A stretch of 29,437 nucleotides of DNA from IMG/VR virus record IMGVR_UViG_3300034272_000285, positions 1 to 29,437 of that record. One strand, given 5' to 3'. Under the pieces are notes generated by a model. The model was not told the origin of the DNA, ran no database searches, and saw only the letters and a list, made by a program, of their open reading frames with translations. Both the position numbers and the translations under genes were made by a program. Origin of the DNA: a virus. Positions 17,001-25,675 of this stretch are shown piece after piece. Each line of letters opens with the position of its first letter. The first letter of the stretch is position 1.

Positions 17001-20000
17001 AGAAGACCTTGAAAAAGTTAAAGAAGATGCAAAGAAGGCTGGAAAAACATCTTTAGTTTCAGCCGATGGTAAGACTGTCGATGCATCTGCAGATGTCTCT
17101 GGAAATATGAAGGCTGCTATTGATGCACTAGAAGGCAACGAAGAAAGAATGGCAGAGTTTAAAAAGGGAAGCCTTGAACAACAAACAGAGTACCTACAAA
17201 AACTTGCAGCACAGATGATGTATGAGGCCACAGTGAATGATAAAACACGTGAAGCAGACATACAGTTCCTTGCTGAGCAGCAGGCAATGAATGAAGCATA
17301 CCTACAGGGCATTGCTATCGGATCTGATGCTTACGTAAAGATTTTAGAAAAAAATGTTGCAGCATTAAAACTTCTTTCAGATAGCGACTTTGCAGTTAAA
17401 AAGGTTGAGATGGTTGGAACAGGTGGAGTCACTAGCCTTGGAGCAGAGGTACCAAAGGTAACTCCTGATGGTGGTGGCAAGAAACCTCTATCTTTCCTTG
17501 ATGATCTTGCAATGAGAATTAAAAATGTTCGTGATGGAGCATTTGATGCAACAAAGCCATTAGAATCTATGCTTGCTGCATTTAGTAATCCAAAAATAAA
17601 GAAAGACATGGACAAGGCGTTTAAGGTATTTGATGGTCTTCAACAAAGAATGATTGACATGAAGATTCCAAAAGAATTTAGAGATATGATCGCAGGTATG
17701 TCTGCTGAAGATTTCAATGATATTGCAAAACTTACAGGCAAGAAGGCTATATTTAAATTTAAAAAGGGTAAGCCAAAAACAAAGGCAAACATCGAAGGAC
17801 TAACTGACACTGGTAAGAAGACAATGAAAACCTACAACGAGGCTATCGTTGGAGAAGGTAACGTTGTAAATAGAGAAGCCGTAGAGCAAGTTGCCAATCA
17901 AGAAAAAGCATTTAGAATATTAGTTTCAGAAGGAGCAAGTGCAACAGAAGCACTAGAGCATGTTCAAGACGCAGCACTAGCAGCATCTATTGCTGCAGGA
18001 GCACTTGGTAAAAAGGGAAGTGCAGAAAGAAAGCAGTATATCGCAGATCTTAAAAAGGCTACAGACGAAACAGAAAGATTTGCTCTTCGTCAAAAAATGA
18101 TTCAGGCTAATGAAGAGTTTAAACTTCTTGAGCAAATGCCAAAACTTGGAACAGCGATGAAGATGGCAGGCTTCTCTGCAGACCAAATGCAGGAAGTCTT
18201 AAATGACCCAGCACTTGCAAAGTCTTTAATTGAAGACCTCAAAGATGGAAAGGTTGACTCTAAAGAAATAGCAGACTACCTAAACTCTATTGAGGCTAGA
18301 AAGATGATTGACATTCAAGTAAATTATAACTCTGGAAACTATTCTGAGTCTGCTCGACCTGGCATGGAAATTGTAAATGAAATGTTTGCTGTTCAAGAGC
18401 AGATGCTAAGAACTGGAGCAGATCCAAGAACAACTGCCATGGTTGACCAAATGGATAAGAACAATAAGGCAATTAGAGACGCAGAAATGAGTGCTAAGGG
18501 TTTTAGAGACCAGATTGAATTGATCAATCGTAGCATTGCTGATGCTGAACGAGAAATTGAAATAAACTATACAAGACCTATAGAAGACATGCAGGAGCAG
18601 ATTAGCGACAAGCAAAGAACCTTAGAGATGGATCCTGAGTTTGGTGATCGTGCCATGGAGGAAATTAACAAGGCAAATGCGATTATGTCTAATGACTCCG
18701 CAATCATGGCTAATCAGGCAGAGAAGATTAATGAAGAGTATGACAAGCAAGCAGAGGCTCTTGAAAAGGTTGCACAGATAAATGAAGAAATTACAAACCA
18801 ACAAAAGAGCCAACTTGATATTGCAGGTGCTTTAACTAGCGGAGATATTGCAGCAGCAGCAAGAGCAGCACAGGATGCCCGTGCACAGTCGGCACAAAGA
18901 TTTGGAACTGCAACCGCAGATGCTTTGCAACAGTCTAGAGAAAATGAGATCAAGGGTCTTCGTGGAGCACAGACTGGTTTATCTCAAGAAGAAATTGATG
19001 ATGCACAATTTGCAAATGCTCAAGCACTTTATGAAATGGAAACTGATCCAAGACGAACTCTAATTCTTGAAGAGATCAGAAACCTAGAAGATTTAATTTA
19101 TGCAAAGCAAGAGGAGCAAGAACTTAAAGCCCGTGCAATTAGGGACAAGCAAGATGAAATTTATAAAATAGAAAAAGAAAAACTGCAACCACTAGAAGAC
19201 CAAATTAAAAGACTTACAGACCAGAACGAACTATTCCAGATGAGAATAGATAAAGAGGTTGAGAACATAACAGTTTTAGATAAGACCAAGTTGCAGTGGG
19301 ATAGAATACAGGCCCAGATTGATGCTAATGCTCTTGCAGGTAAGAACCTTGATGGTGTGCTTGGAGGGTTGCTTGCTTCAGTAGGTTCGATTGCAGACAA
19401 GTGGCAAACTATTCTTGACAAATTAAAAGAATATAACTCAACACCAGTTGCTGTTAAAAATGCACAGACAGCAGTAGTAAACAACGCTGCAACTGCAGCA
19501 GCAGCAGTCACAGCAGAAAAGATAGCAGCAAATGTGGTAACTGGTGCAACAACAGATTCAGCAGCAACAGCAGCATCAAAGACTGCAGCAGCAACTTACG
19601 CAGCAGCAAAGGCTGCTGGAGACTCAGCAGGAGCAGCCCTGGCTGCAGCAAAAGTAATCCCAAGTGTTCTAGCATCAGGAGAAAGCGGTGCAATCGGTGC
19701 AGCATCTATAGCATCACAACTAAAAGCAGCAGAGAAGGCTTTGGCAGCATCCAATGCAATAGCAGCACAAGCAAATGCATTAGCATCTTTTAGAGCGAAA
19801 GAAGCAGCAGATGCCGCAGCCAGTGCAAAAGTAGTAGGTGGCGGGTCAGGATTCTTTGATAGGTTTAAGGCAAAGGGTGGATTAATTGATCCAGTAAAAT
19901 TTGCTAAGGGTGGATTTGCAAAGGGTACTGATACAGTCCCAGCAATGCTAACTCCAGGAGAATTTATCATGAGTAAGTATGCTGTGGATCAGTACGGTGT

Positions 20001-20181
20001 GGATACAATGAGAAAGATTAATAATGGTGATTCTGTTGGCGGAGCAGTGTATAATAATACATATACATTAACAGTAAATGCCAAGACTGATGCAAACCCT
20101 AATGAGATTGCACAGGCAGTTATGTCGACAATTAGAAATGTTGAAGGTAGAAGAGTTAGAGGGGTATCATTAAATGACTGA
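11023..20181 (+). CDS. Tape measure protein, 3052 residues
   Basis: It sets tail length and is ejected with the DNA. At roughly 0.15 nm per residue the tail would be near 450 nm, very long for a siphovirus. GTG 11023 is the start, with AGAAGAAGGTG just upstream. Order: helical N-terminus; a TP901-type tape measure core at about 195-470 (GRQLMVGLTIPLSILGSAAA to ARMSTLFQNVAKDG); a hydrophobic stretch near 546-585; the motif FATGGVVPG and DTVPALLTPGEVVL at 684; a charged region with SPSRRTKRLGKDIADGLAQG near 1108; a second hydrophobic stretch at 1461-1525; long helical regions; coiled coil at about 2480-2790; an Ala-rich stretch coded by GCA runs at about 2820-2945; a second DTVPAMLTPGEFIM at about 2970; beta-type C-terminus. 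The stop overlaps the next gene by eight bases. Confidence 0.95.
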   Translation: MADVNSNIGINFDTTAALASLRKLQAGLSTFNQSLTQGNVAAMNAQKGLNSQLIQAINATGKFVASQKEIATSTGSFTQALEKNQLSMRQYFRYTAAAATANTKTFKGMFAQEREIINRARKDRVKLLQSQYIQLGNANGDLVKVLQVVPKHLQMANGKYADYTTRVQMAAQRQQFLNQLLKQGSTNLLNFGKNTQWAGRQLMVGLTIPLSILGSAAAKTFMEMEEAVLKFTRVYGDITTSGDATNKAVADIQRLGKEFTKYGIAVKDTMEMAATAAAMGMQGSALEAQVVQATRLSVLGQVEQQQALETTISLQNAFGVSSEQLAQKINFLNAVENQTVLSIEDLTIAIPKAGPVVKQLGGDVEDLAFFMTAMKEGGINASEGANALKSGLASMINPAKKTSEFLAGLGINIKGIVDNNAGNLKGTVVGLARALDTLDPLNRARAIEQLFGKFQFARMSTLFQNVAKDGTQASRALDLAGASIEELAILSERELARVENSTGAKFKKAMENLKNELVPVGKAFLQAVTPIVEFVGKILTKFNGLSDGTKKVITIMIGVLGAIAPVALMTFGVLVNGIANVIKFFAMLRGGIAKLNGQNNVLGGGFDYLTNQQTELLAETNALHTSHQQLLSTFNVEKGAVDALALAYGNAASQARALAQSSPGLFNSVPGPAGAVAGLPPKKFATGGVVPGSGNKDTVPALLTPGEVVLTKQTAKENPELVEALQNGSVMKYGTGTGKRQTAGHASKGAAFDVGGRKLSLGIKPESEANVQNVQALVKAMESGIGGVTNGTEIVEEVFARFAGDSKVSLTDFIAELRIATEEMSGIALSSNDINEAAGREGASKKIAGHSASEAGVGTLRKESERLGPDQLAEYDRMDKIVNETADKLERERPDLTKTQRQVDRAHTGAVGATAKSTKEGWAPDFYDLGTHNENEMSQTLTKNDEARKKYLEVLASSSATEEQIASITKKINENGALTESELQIQKGVLEQMLRDKDFMAAEQKKKGKGPLAIEKTMLATVSDAELREKYPRVAPEDTRSTEERSAAGQVALTKRFGKRNQAGVDSSEGFVPLSEAEKKARLDSITVAEDVDADLTDAEKKAETASPSRRTKRLGKDIADGLAQGLEEGTPGVKTKSSQLTDAALPSAAETQAKTDKMDLGNKAFYDDIDTPEMRDERQVLKSLDRQRRKRGATGTVDEVSSTPAASQASLLSASKTRVVKATEELAVETEKAVVAQSQIVEQIKDESKTRVKIKGNTVNIGKNGEEERVVNGVSDVADSTLLVADQTDELGTATGDAVNAQTTNAENLITTGQLTDAANNNLGEMLPAMDQTGIAQQDLATSSANIAVVNDDIEAEKREQLAQLKAYNAQEAARMAAENGIVPPGSQSANEELGKNRMGSVEAYEEASTYTRDKNGQIIFDPELDADGKKQPTTLSAKQVKEKKRGMRREKVGRFSGKASGALGAATMAAGMAGAPPQVTAALGIASTASQFAPMIAGLTGPQGIVVALAAVAAGAYLFNKHLNAMAGKAAQFAKDLSATRSGLKAIGEVSGKVGSSEIMDKRRQKSQYGKYDEAVKIDDIFGKQFLGSDAGKKEKELFQKNAKEFGNDKAVSDLALKLATGVADGVLDSDAANSIAAALAIDLKDAKLEMQVIGQMNSLIGPDGEDLKKDPMKTRIGIMAKAGQRTRDLETDIASKSGFGESSRKEVAALAALNMNNLELATMMADQVQIEYETQKKKLEAELAATTNAQKKLDLEKQISTLNAQNLKDSQFMNDNIAAQINKNAISFNKVYSGSVWGKQAMREDAYFDASKAQVESTYKGTDQEGAAKSFLNKTKSLVTDTTTGKYNSSTGQYVKTGLGTAEAAQKFQAKMEMLVGSKVLSPGEATSYMDLFRGKLNEMDFLLNAGIKTKGAAKTKELFGMFAGFSAGGRKQATSIITEMIMKKKDPAEFDSIMETLKSVQSMDGNTLDFEVLVKTTGLEGIEKIKKEQEDLEKVKEDAKKAGKTSLVSADGKTVDASADVSGNMKAAIDALEGNEERMAEFKKGSLEQQTEYLQKLAAQMMYEATVNDKTREADIQFLAEQQAMNEAYLQGIAIGSDAYVKILEKNVAALKLLSDSDFAVKKVEMVGTGGVTSLGAEVPKVTPDGGGKKPLSFLDDLAMRIKNVRDGAFDATKPLESMLAAFSNPKIKKDMDKAFKVFDGLQQRMIDMKIPKEFRDMIAGMSAEDFNDIAKLTGKKAIFKFKKGKPKTKANIEGLTDTGKKTMKTYNEAIVGEGNVVNREAVEQVANQEKAFRILVSEGASATEALEHVQDAALAASIAAGALGKKGSAERKQYIADLKKATDETERFALRQKMIQANEEFKLLEQMPKLGTAMKMAGFSADQMQEVLNDPALAKSLIEDLKDGKVDSKEIADYLNSIEARKMIDIQVNYNSGNYSESARPGMEIVNEMFAVQEQMLRTGADPRTTAMVDQMDKNNKAIRDAEMSAKGFRDQIELINRSIADAEREIEINYTRPIEDMQEQISDKQRTLEMDPEFGDRAMEEINKANAIMSNDSAIMANQAEKINEEYDKQAEALEKVAQINEEITNQQKSQLDIAGALTSGDIAAAARAAQDARAQSAQRFGTATADALQQSRENEIKGLRGAQTGLSQEEIDDAQFANAQALYEMETDPRRTLILEEIRNLEDLIYAKQEEQELKARAIRDKQDEIYKIEKEKLQPLEDQIKRLTDQNELFQMRIDKEVENITVLDKTKLQWDRIQAQIDANALAGKNLDGVLGGLLASVGSIADKWQTILDKLKEYNSTPVAVKNAQTAVVNNAATAAAAVTAEKIAANVVTGATTDSAATAASKTAAATYAAAKAAGDSAGAALAAAKVIPSVLASGESGAIGAASIASQLKAAEKALAASNAIAAQANALASFRAKEAADAAASAKVVGGGSGFFDRFKAKGGLIDPVKFAKGGFAKGTDTVPAMLTPGEFIMSKYAVDQYGVDTMRKINNGDSVGGAVYNNTYTLTVNAKTDANPNEIAQAVMSTIRNVEGRRVRGVSLND

Positions 20182-20815
20182 TCCAGCACCAGACCGTAGA
20201 GTTTCCTACATGTTGGGCCGTAAGAAATATCACAGACCTAGTGGAATGCTTTGGTCTGAAAATTCGGGGACCCTTCAAGATGGGCTTTATGTTCCTAATG
20301 GCTATGAAGTAGGAGCAGACCCTGAACTAATTGAGGATCCATCACTAGCAGATCAGTTTTTGTTGATTACTGATGATAACAGAATGCCTTTGCAATTTAA
20401 AAATGAAAGAATAGAAAAAAGAGAAAGAATGATTAATGGCCGTATGAGATCTTATCATATTGCTGACAAACTAACTTTAAGTACCAGTTGGTCATTAATT
20501 CCATCTAGGTCTCACAATGATATTCCAACATTCGATACAGACACTGGGCTTTCTACAAATAAATCATATACAACAGATGGAGGAGCAGGTGGTGCTGACA
20601 TGCTTGAGTGGTATGACTCACACAAAGGATCTTTCTGGGTGTTTCTTGCTTATGATAGAAAAGGCATCTTTAAGGGAACTGCAGAACCATATAAGCACCT
20701 TCAGCAATATAATCAATTAATTGAAATGTTTATTAGCGACTTTTCTTACTCTGTTGAAAAACGAGCAAACAAGTTTGATTACTGGAATGTCTCAGTAACT
20801 TTGGAAGAAGTATAA
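20174..20815 (+). CDS. Distal tail-type minor tail protein
   Basis: A 213-residue protein directly after the tape measure, the slot of the distal tail (Dit) protein that caps the tube and joins the tip. Visible parts are YMLGRKKYHRPSGMLW near the start, FLLITDDNRMPLQFKNER, SYHIADKLTLSTSWSLIPS, GSFWVFLAYD and a final strand KFDYWNVSVTLEEV. The LTLSTSWSLIPS-type strand followed by a closing beta strand fits a belt-domain fold, but I cannot prove it from sequence. ATG 20174 lies inside the end of the tape measure, and its stop overlaps the next ATG as TAATG. Translation is probably coupled on both sides. Confidence 0.6.
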   Translation: MTDPAPDRRVSYMLGRKKYHRPSGMLWSENSGTLQDGLYVPNGYEVGADPELIEDPSLADQFLLITDDNRMPLQFKNERIEKRERMINGRMRSYHIADKLTLSTSWSLIPSRSHNDIPTFDTDTGLSTNKSYTTDGGAGGADMLEWYDSHKGSFWVFLAYDRKGIFKGTAEPYKHLQQYNQLIEMFISDFSYSVEKRANKFDYWNVSVTLEEV

Positions 20816-23800
20816 TGTTTGAAGACAAAGATTTAAAAGCATTTTTAGAAAGTGCTGATACTGTTAGAAATAAGTCAGCAGTTATTGCAGAAATAAATAT
20901 GAATAGAGCAACCAATATTAAGCATATTGGAAACTATAGATACAGACCCACACAGCCAACATCTATATACTCTTCTTTGCCAACAAGTTTTGATATTAAT
21001 GATGCTGGAAATTTTTATACAGGAGCAACTGATGCAGATATTTTAATTGATGGCACTTTTGAAAATGATAATACTCCAACTACATTTTTAACTAAAAAAG
21101 AAAAAACACAAACTTTATACTCACTAGAGAGTTGTTTTGAAAGATTTAGACCAAGGTCTGGAATCAACAAGGCAGTATATTTTGAAAATGGTAAACTGCA
21201 CTATCCTAATATGTTTATGGCAGATAGACCTAGATATTATATGCCAGAGAAAAAAGATAAGTTTAAGTACTGGACCTCATACAGAACTGAGTCTGGTCAA
21301 GAGTATGGAATTTCTTCAAAAGTAAGTGGTTCTCAAAACTCCATTGAAGATGCCTGTCCTTTTGTAGTATATAAAGATCAGGTACCAACAAACAGAGTTG
21401 TAGTTAAAATGCAAACACATACTGGAACCGAAGACCTAGGGCCATTCTCATCTTCAACAGGATCTTTTGCTGATCCATTTTACGGAGAAGTAAATCAAAA
21501 GGTTCCAAGCAGATGGAAGATTCAATTTTTAAAAGACAACAACTGGCAAGACATTATTTCTTTTGACCCATCAAAAAGAAGAAGAGATGGTTCTGCAATT
21601 ATTAAAAGCGATGGGTATGTTGAGATTGCTTACGGCTTTATTGTCCCAGAGGAATGGAGAAATGTATTTGTTTTTGCTGAGGTTTATTCAAGCGAAACCC
21701 TTCTTCCTGAGCAGTCTGTAATTGGATATGCTTATCTTATTAAAGCAAATGAAAGCGATATAGGTGCCTATCATATCTGGAACGGATCAGCATATGAGAT
21801 TGTAACTCCAAAATATGGCTGGTATGTTCAAGATGAGACTGTTGACAGATTAACCAACTTCCTTACAGATGCAACATCTCCAGCAAAGTTTGTAAACCCA
21901 TTAAACAATAGAGTTCAGTATAGAGAGTTTGAATTTATTTCTGGAATTAGAATCGTTGTAGATTCTATGACATCAAAAGACTCAACATTTGATCTGATTG
22001 AAATATCTCCAAGGCTTACTATGAATCTTTCTGATAAAGTTATCAGTTATTCAATTAACAAGAGTGCCTCTGACCTAGGTCTAAGTGGTTTGCCTGTTGG
22101 TCAATTGGTTGCGTCAAATGGAAGTGTTAGTATCTTTGATCATGATCAAGCCTTTAATGATAACAATCCTTTTTCTTTTGATACTGGCCAAGGTAGCATC
22201 ATATCAAAATATGTGGACAGCCATGTACAGTTTAAGTTTTATGAAATTATTATAAATGTTAATGGATGGGACTACTGGGTTCCAATGAAGACATTGTACT
22301 CAGACTCATTTCCAAAAACAGACCTAGAGAATAAAAAAATCTCAATAACATTAAGAGACATGTACTGGTATTTAGAATCACTTACAGCCCCAGAAATATT
22401 GATGACAGAGGTTTCTGTTAGTTCTGCAGTGTCTCTATTATTAGATAGCATTGGTTTCTCTAACTACACTTTTAAAAGAATTTTAAATGAAAAAGAAATG
22501 ATTATGCCATTCTTTTTTGTTGCTCCAGACAAGAGTGTTGCTCAAGTCCTACAAGATTTGGCAGTGTCAACACAGACAGCAATGTTCTTTGACGAATACA
22601 ATAATTTTGTTATGATGAGCAAAGACTATATTATGCCAACTAAAGAACAGAGACCAACCACCTTTGCCCTTAAAGGGACTAACGATCTATATGAAGAAAA
22701 CGAAATTAAAAACAAAACAGTCGACAACTCTAAACTGGCAAACGTTATCTCAGTATCAAATGAATCAAATGCTATCTATAACGGAGGATCGATAAACTAT
22801 ACTGTAAGACATATTCAAAGATCTATCGGAACCTTAAGGCAGGCAGGTCTATTAGAAGATGAAAGAATGTATGCCTATAAGCCAGCCTTACTTTGGGAAG
22901 TGTCTGGTACTGAAAATACAAAGTCAATCAATAACGAAGTTGGCACAATGTCCTCATACGTTCTTGCTGCCATCCCCTTAAACTCTAACCTATCAGATAA
23001 AGTCCCAGAAGTAAAAAACGGTATCGTAATCAATAATACCTTCAGCCTAGGAGAAGCAGTATACTGGATAACAAGATACAACGGATACTTCTACTCTAGT
23101 GGAGAGGTTATAAAATATGATGCCGTTCAATATAATGTTAGTGGGTTTGGTAATGTCTGGATATCATCGGTTGAAGAATATCAGAACTACTTTTCTAAGT
23201 TGCCATTCAATGGAAAGATCTACCCTACTGGCCTTGTAAGAATTTATTCTGTGCCAAACTATGAGCAGATGCCTGGTGTCTTAAAGTTAAAGAATGGTCC
23301 AGTAGCAAAGCATGGTCGTGGTCAATTTGGAACAACAGTTGTAGAGCATTCTGCTGGGATTTCTGATTATTGGAAATCTGATGACAACGTAAAGGGCTGC
23401 TCTATGGCTTCAGAATATTTATTTGAAACAAAGACTGATTCTCCAGTAACAACTATAGATGCTGCAGGAAAAACATTAAGCACTGGCGTTGCATCAGATG
23501 CTTTAGCAAGAACCTCAACAAGAACAGGACTTATTAAAAATTTCTTGTCAACTGCTCTAACAGGAGAAATAACTACAAAGACTCAGCAAGTTCCTGGGTC
23601 TGTGCAGTCATCAGCATTTTCTTTAACTGGACCAAACTTTACAACAAAAGATAAACCAAGAGACTTTATCTCTTATGTGCATAAGCCTTTAACAGACAAG
23701 AAATATAAGCACTTTGGTACAAGAGTTAGACTAATTGGTAAAATAGAAAACGATCAAAGTCGAGGACAAACTGCTAACGGAGCAGCAGCATATTATGTTG

Positions 23801-25128
23801 TAACTGGTTCTACCCCAGATAAAAATGTTACAATCTCTGGAGGTTCTGCTGGAATAGCAGTAATGCTAAATCCAACCACTAATGTCGGGTATTACTTTGA
23901 AATTGCAGCACTTGGTTTGAACAAGTTGTCAGAAAGAGAAAAACAAGATGTTCAGAATGTGTTGTTCTATAAAGTTAAGTCTAGTGGAGGAAAGGCAATT
24001 CCAGTACCACTATATAAAGGTTTGGCTAAGATTATTGTAGATGATGGTAGGTTCACTGGTCAATCAAGAATGTTTGCTGAGGAAAATCCAACGGTATATG
24101 ATTTGGCAGTAGAATACGAAAACATAGGAAAGATAAGAAGATTCTATCTATATATAAACGGAACCATGGTAAAGACAGTGGATGACACAGATCCATTGCC
24201 AGAGTACTCCAATATTGCACTCTTCACTAGAGGATCATCAAGAGCAATGTTTGAGAATGTTTATGCCTTGTGCAACAACTACTCTCAGAACACATCCTTT
24301 TCTTTAGGAACTGTGGTCAATTCTATTTTTGCAGATGCTGATATTGATGCAAGTAATTCTTTTAGAAAGTATGCTCTTAGTGGCCTTATTCAGAACACAT
24401 ACCTTACTGGCATTGGATCTTCCGAACCACCGAAGTATAATATTTATTTTGAAGAGTTTGGAAGCATAATGAGAGAAGTGGCAGAGTTTAGTTTTAGATA
24501 TGATAAAGCATTCCCAGCCCTGACTGCAAAAGTTTCTCCAACATTTAATAGCATAAAAGGGTTTGTTATCTCTGGCTTTAGGGCAGGTTCATACGGGGCA
24601 GAGTTCCTAGTATTTAATGCAACAGATACTGCTCTTAACTTAGATGAGACTAGTGGAAACTATCTAAGAATACAAGGAATTACTTTTACTCAGCAGTCAA
24701 ACAATACCTTGACGGTTGATCAATACTTTAGCAAGAACAGTCTTATGTCGGACCCAAAGTTTGTGGCAGATAAACTAATTTCAAATCCTTTTAAGTTTAA
24801 ACTAGACTATGAAGATATAAAATTTAGCAGGATGCAGCATGGTAAAAAAGATTTCTCTTTAGATGCTGCATATATTCAATCACAAGACGAGGCATCAGAA
24901 CTGATGAAATGGATTGTTACAAAAATCTCAAAACCAAGAAAGTCTTTGGGAGTTAAGATATTTTCTATTCCAACAATTCAACTTGGAGATATAGTAACAC
25001 TAGACTATAAAGAAAATGGAATAGACATTGCAGCAAATTCATCTAACAGATTTGTTGTCTACAATATTGATTTTTCAAGAAGTTCTAGTGGTCCAGAAAT
25101 GCAATTATATTTGAGTGAGGTGATCTAA
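20815..25128 (+). CDS. Large tail hub/tail tip protein with LamG-like domain
   Basis: A 1437-residue protein, the largest after the tape measure, in the slot of the tail hub or tail-associated protein. The part at about 380-620 (ISYSINKSASDLGL, SITLRDMYWYLESL, then VSVSSAVSLLLDSIGFSNY at 532 and QVLQDLAVSTQTAMFFDEYN) resembles hub domains of siphovirus tail tips. Residues about 960-1150 (HFGTRVRLIGKIEND, GYYFEIAAL, FYLYINGTMVKTVDD, IALFTRGSSRAMFENVYA) look like a LamG/concanavalin jelly roll, a carbohydrate or surface-binding fold. The C-terminus (LGVKIFSIPTIQLGDIVTL) looks like a further hub segment. No lysozyme or peptidase motif is seen. Start and stop both form TAATG overlaps with neighbours. 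Confidence 0.72.
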   Translation: MFEDKDLKAFLESADTVRNKSAVIAEINMNRATNIKHIGNYRYRPTQPTSIYSSLPTSFDINDAGNFYTGATDADILIDGTFENDNTPTTFLTKKEKTQTLYSLESCFERFRPRSGINKAVYFENGKLHYPNMFMADRPRYYMPEKKDKFKYWTSYRTESGQEYGISSKVSGSQNSIEDACPFVVYKDQVPTNRVVVKMQTHTGTEDLGPFSSSTGSFADPFYGEVNQKVPSRWKIQFLKDNNWQDIISFDPSKRRRDGSAIIKSDGYVEIAYGFIVPEEWRNVFVFAEVYSSETLLPEQSVIGYAYLIKANESDIGAYHIWNGSAYEIVTPKYGWYVQDETVDRLTNFLTDATSPAKFVNPLNNRVQYREFEFISGIRIVVDSMTSKDSTFDLIEISPRLTMNLSDKVISYSINKSASDLGLSGLPVGQLVASNGSVSIFDHDQAFNDNNPFSFDTGQGSIISKYVDSHVQFKFYEIIINVNGWDYWVPMKTLYSDSFPKTDLENKKISITLRDMYWYLESLTAPEILMTEVSVSSAVSLLLDSIGFSNYTFKRILNEKEMIMPFFFVAPDKSVAQVLQDLAVSTQTAMFFDEYNNFVMMSKDYIMPTKEQRPTTFALKGTNDLYEENEIKNKTVDNSKLANVISVSNESNAIYNGGSINYTVRHIQRSIGTLRQAGLLEDERMYAYKPALLWEVSGTENTKSINNEVGTMSSYVLAAIPLNSNLSDKVPEVKNGIVINNTFSLGEAVYWITRYNGYFYSSGEVIKYDAVQYNVSGFGNVWISSVEEYQNYFSKLPFNGKIYPTGLVRIYSVPNYEQMPGVLKLKNGPVAKHGRGQFGTTVVEHSAGISDYWKSDDNVKGCSMASEYLFETKTDSPVTTIDAAGKTLSTGVASDALARTSTRTGLIKNFLSTALTGEITTKTQQVPGSVQSSAFSLTGPNFTTKDKPRDFISYVHKPLTDKKYKHFGTRVRLIGKIENDQSRGQTANGAAAYYVVTGSTPDKNVTISGGSAGIAVMLNPTTNVGYYFEIAALGLNKLSEREKQDVQNVLFYKVKSSGGKAIPVPLYKGLAKIIVDDGRFTGQSRMFAEENPTVYDLAVEYENIGKIRRFYLYINGTMVKTVDDTDPLPEYSNIALFTRGSSRAMFENVYALCNNYSQNTSFSLGTVVNSIFADADIDASNSFRKYALSGLIQNTYLTGIGSSEPPKYNIYFEEFGSIMREVAEFSFRYDKAFPALTAKVSPTFNSIKGFVISGFRAGSYGAEFLVFNATDTALNLDETSGNYLRIQGITFTQQSNNTLTVDQYFSKNSLMSDPKFVADKLISNPFKFKLDYEDIKFSRMQHGKKDFSLDAAYIQSQDEASELMKWIVTKISKPRKSLGVKIFSIPTIQLGDIVTLDYKENGIDIAANSSNRFVVYNIDFSRSSSGPEMQLYLSEVI

Positions 25129-25664
25129 TGGCAGACACAAACATGCCAGCAACAGCAGCAATTCCAAAACCAGCCAAGACAAGCACATCTAGTTCTGTAA
25201 AAATTGCAACCCCTGATTTACTTATATTTGGCGAGCAGGTTGTTTCTATTGAAATAATGACAGACCTTATCTTTGAAGATATAGGTGGGTTTGAACTTGC
25301 AACAATATCAAGACACGATTTGGTCAATGGTCAGACAGTCATATATGAACCAATCAAAAATTTAACAGATCTTTACCTACAATATAACCCAAACAACGTT
25401 TTAAGGCTTCAGTCTGCCGATTCATTCTTTAGTTCTTTGGCTATAACGCTTGCTAACTATCTTCCAAAATATGGCAACGGGTATGACTTGATCGGAACTA
25501 ATCCAGACTTAACAAAAAGAGTAAAGGTCTACAATGGAAAGTCTATATACATCGACCCAATAAGTGGAGACCTTGTGATTAATTTAGTAAACGTAAAGGA
25601 AAATGAGCAGGTAGAGGTTGAAATATTAACTGCTGGAGGGACTTATGATGATACAATATACTAG
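25128..25664 (+). CDS. Minor tail protein, function unknown
   Basis: A 178-residue protein beginning with a 30-residue Ala/Pro/Ser/Thr-rich linker, followed by a compact mixed domain (LLIFGEQVVSIEIMTDLIF, YLPKYGNGYDLIGTNPDLTK, then SIYIDPISGDLVINLVN). No known enzyme or adhesin motif stands out. It begins at TAATG shared with the hub gene and ends just before the fibre-like gene, so it is almost certainly a virion tail-tip component. The linker may join it to a partner; that is inference. Confidence 0.65.
   Translation: MADTNMPATAAIPKPAKTSTSSSVKIATPDLLIFGEQVVSIEIMTDLIFEDIGGFELATISRHDLVNGQTVIYEPIKNLTDLYLQYNPNNVLRLQSADSFFSSLAITLANYLPKYGNGYDLIGTNPDLTKRVKVYNGKSIYIDPISGDLVINLVNVKENEQVEVEILTAGGTYDDTIY
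25649..25657 (+). promoter_or_regulatory. Possible extended -10 promoter before the fibre gene
   Basis: TGA followed by TACAAT (25652-25657), inside the last codons of the previous gene. Transcription would start near 25664, giving a 12-base leader with AGGGGAG before ATG 25676, the same leader length as at 6050-6061. Because it lies in coding sequence it could be chance. Confidence 0.3.
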
Positions 25665-25675
25665 GGGAGAAATTA

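Noticed and set aside
19596-19970. Minus-strand open frame over the Ala-rich end of the tape measure
   Set aside because: An artefact of repeated GCA codons read backwards; no start site and no family-like features.
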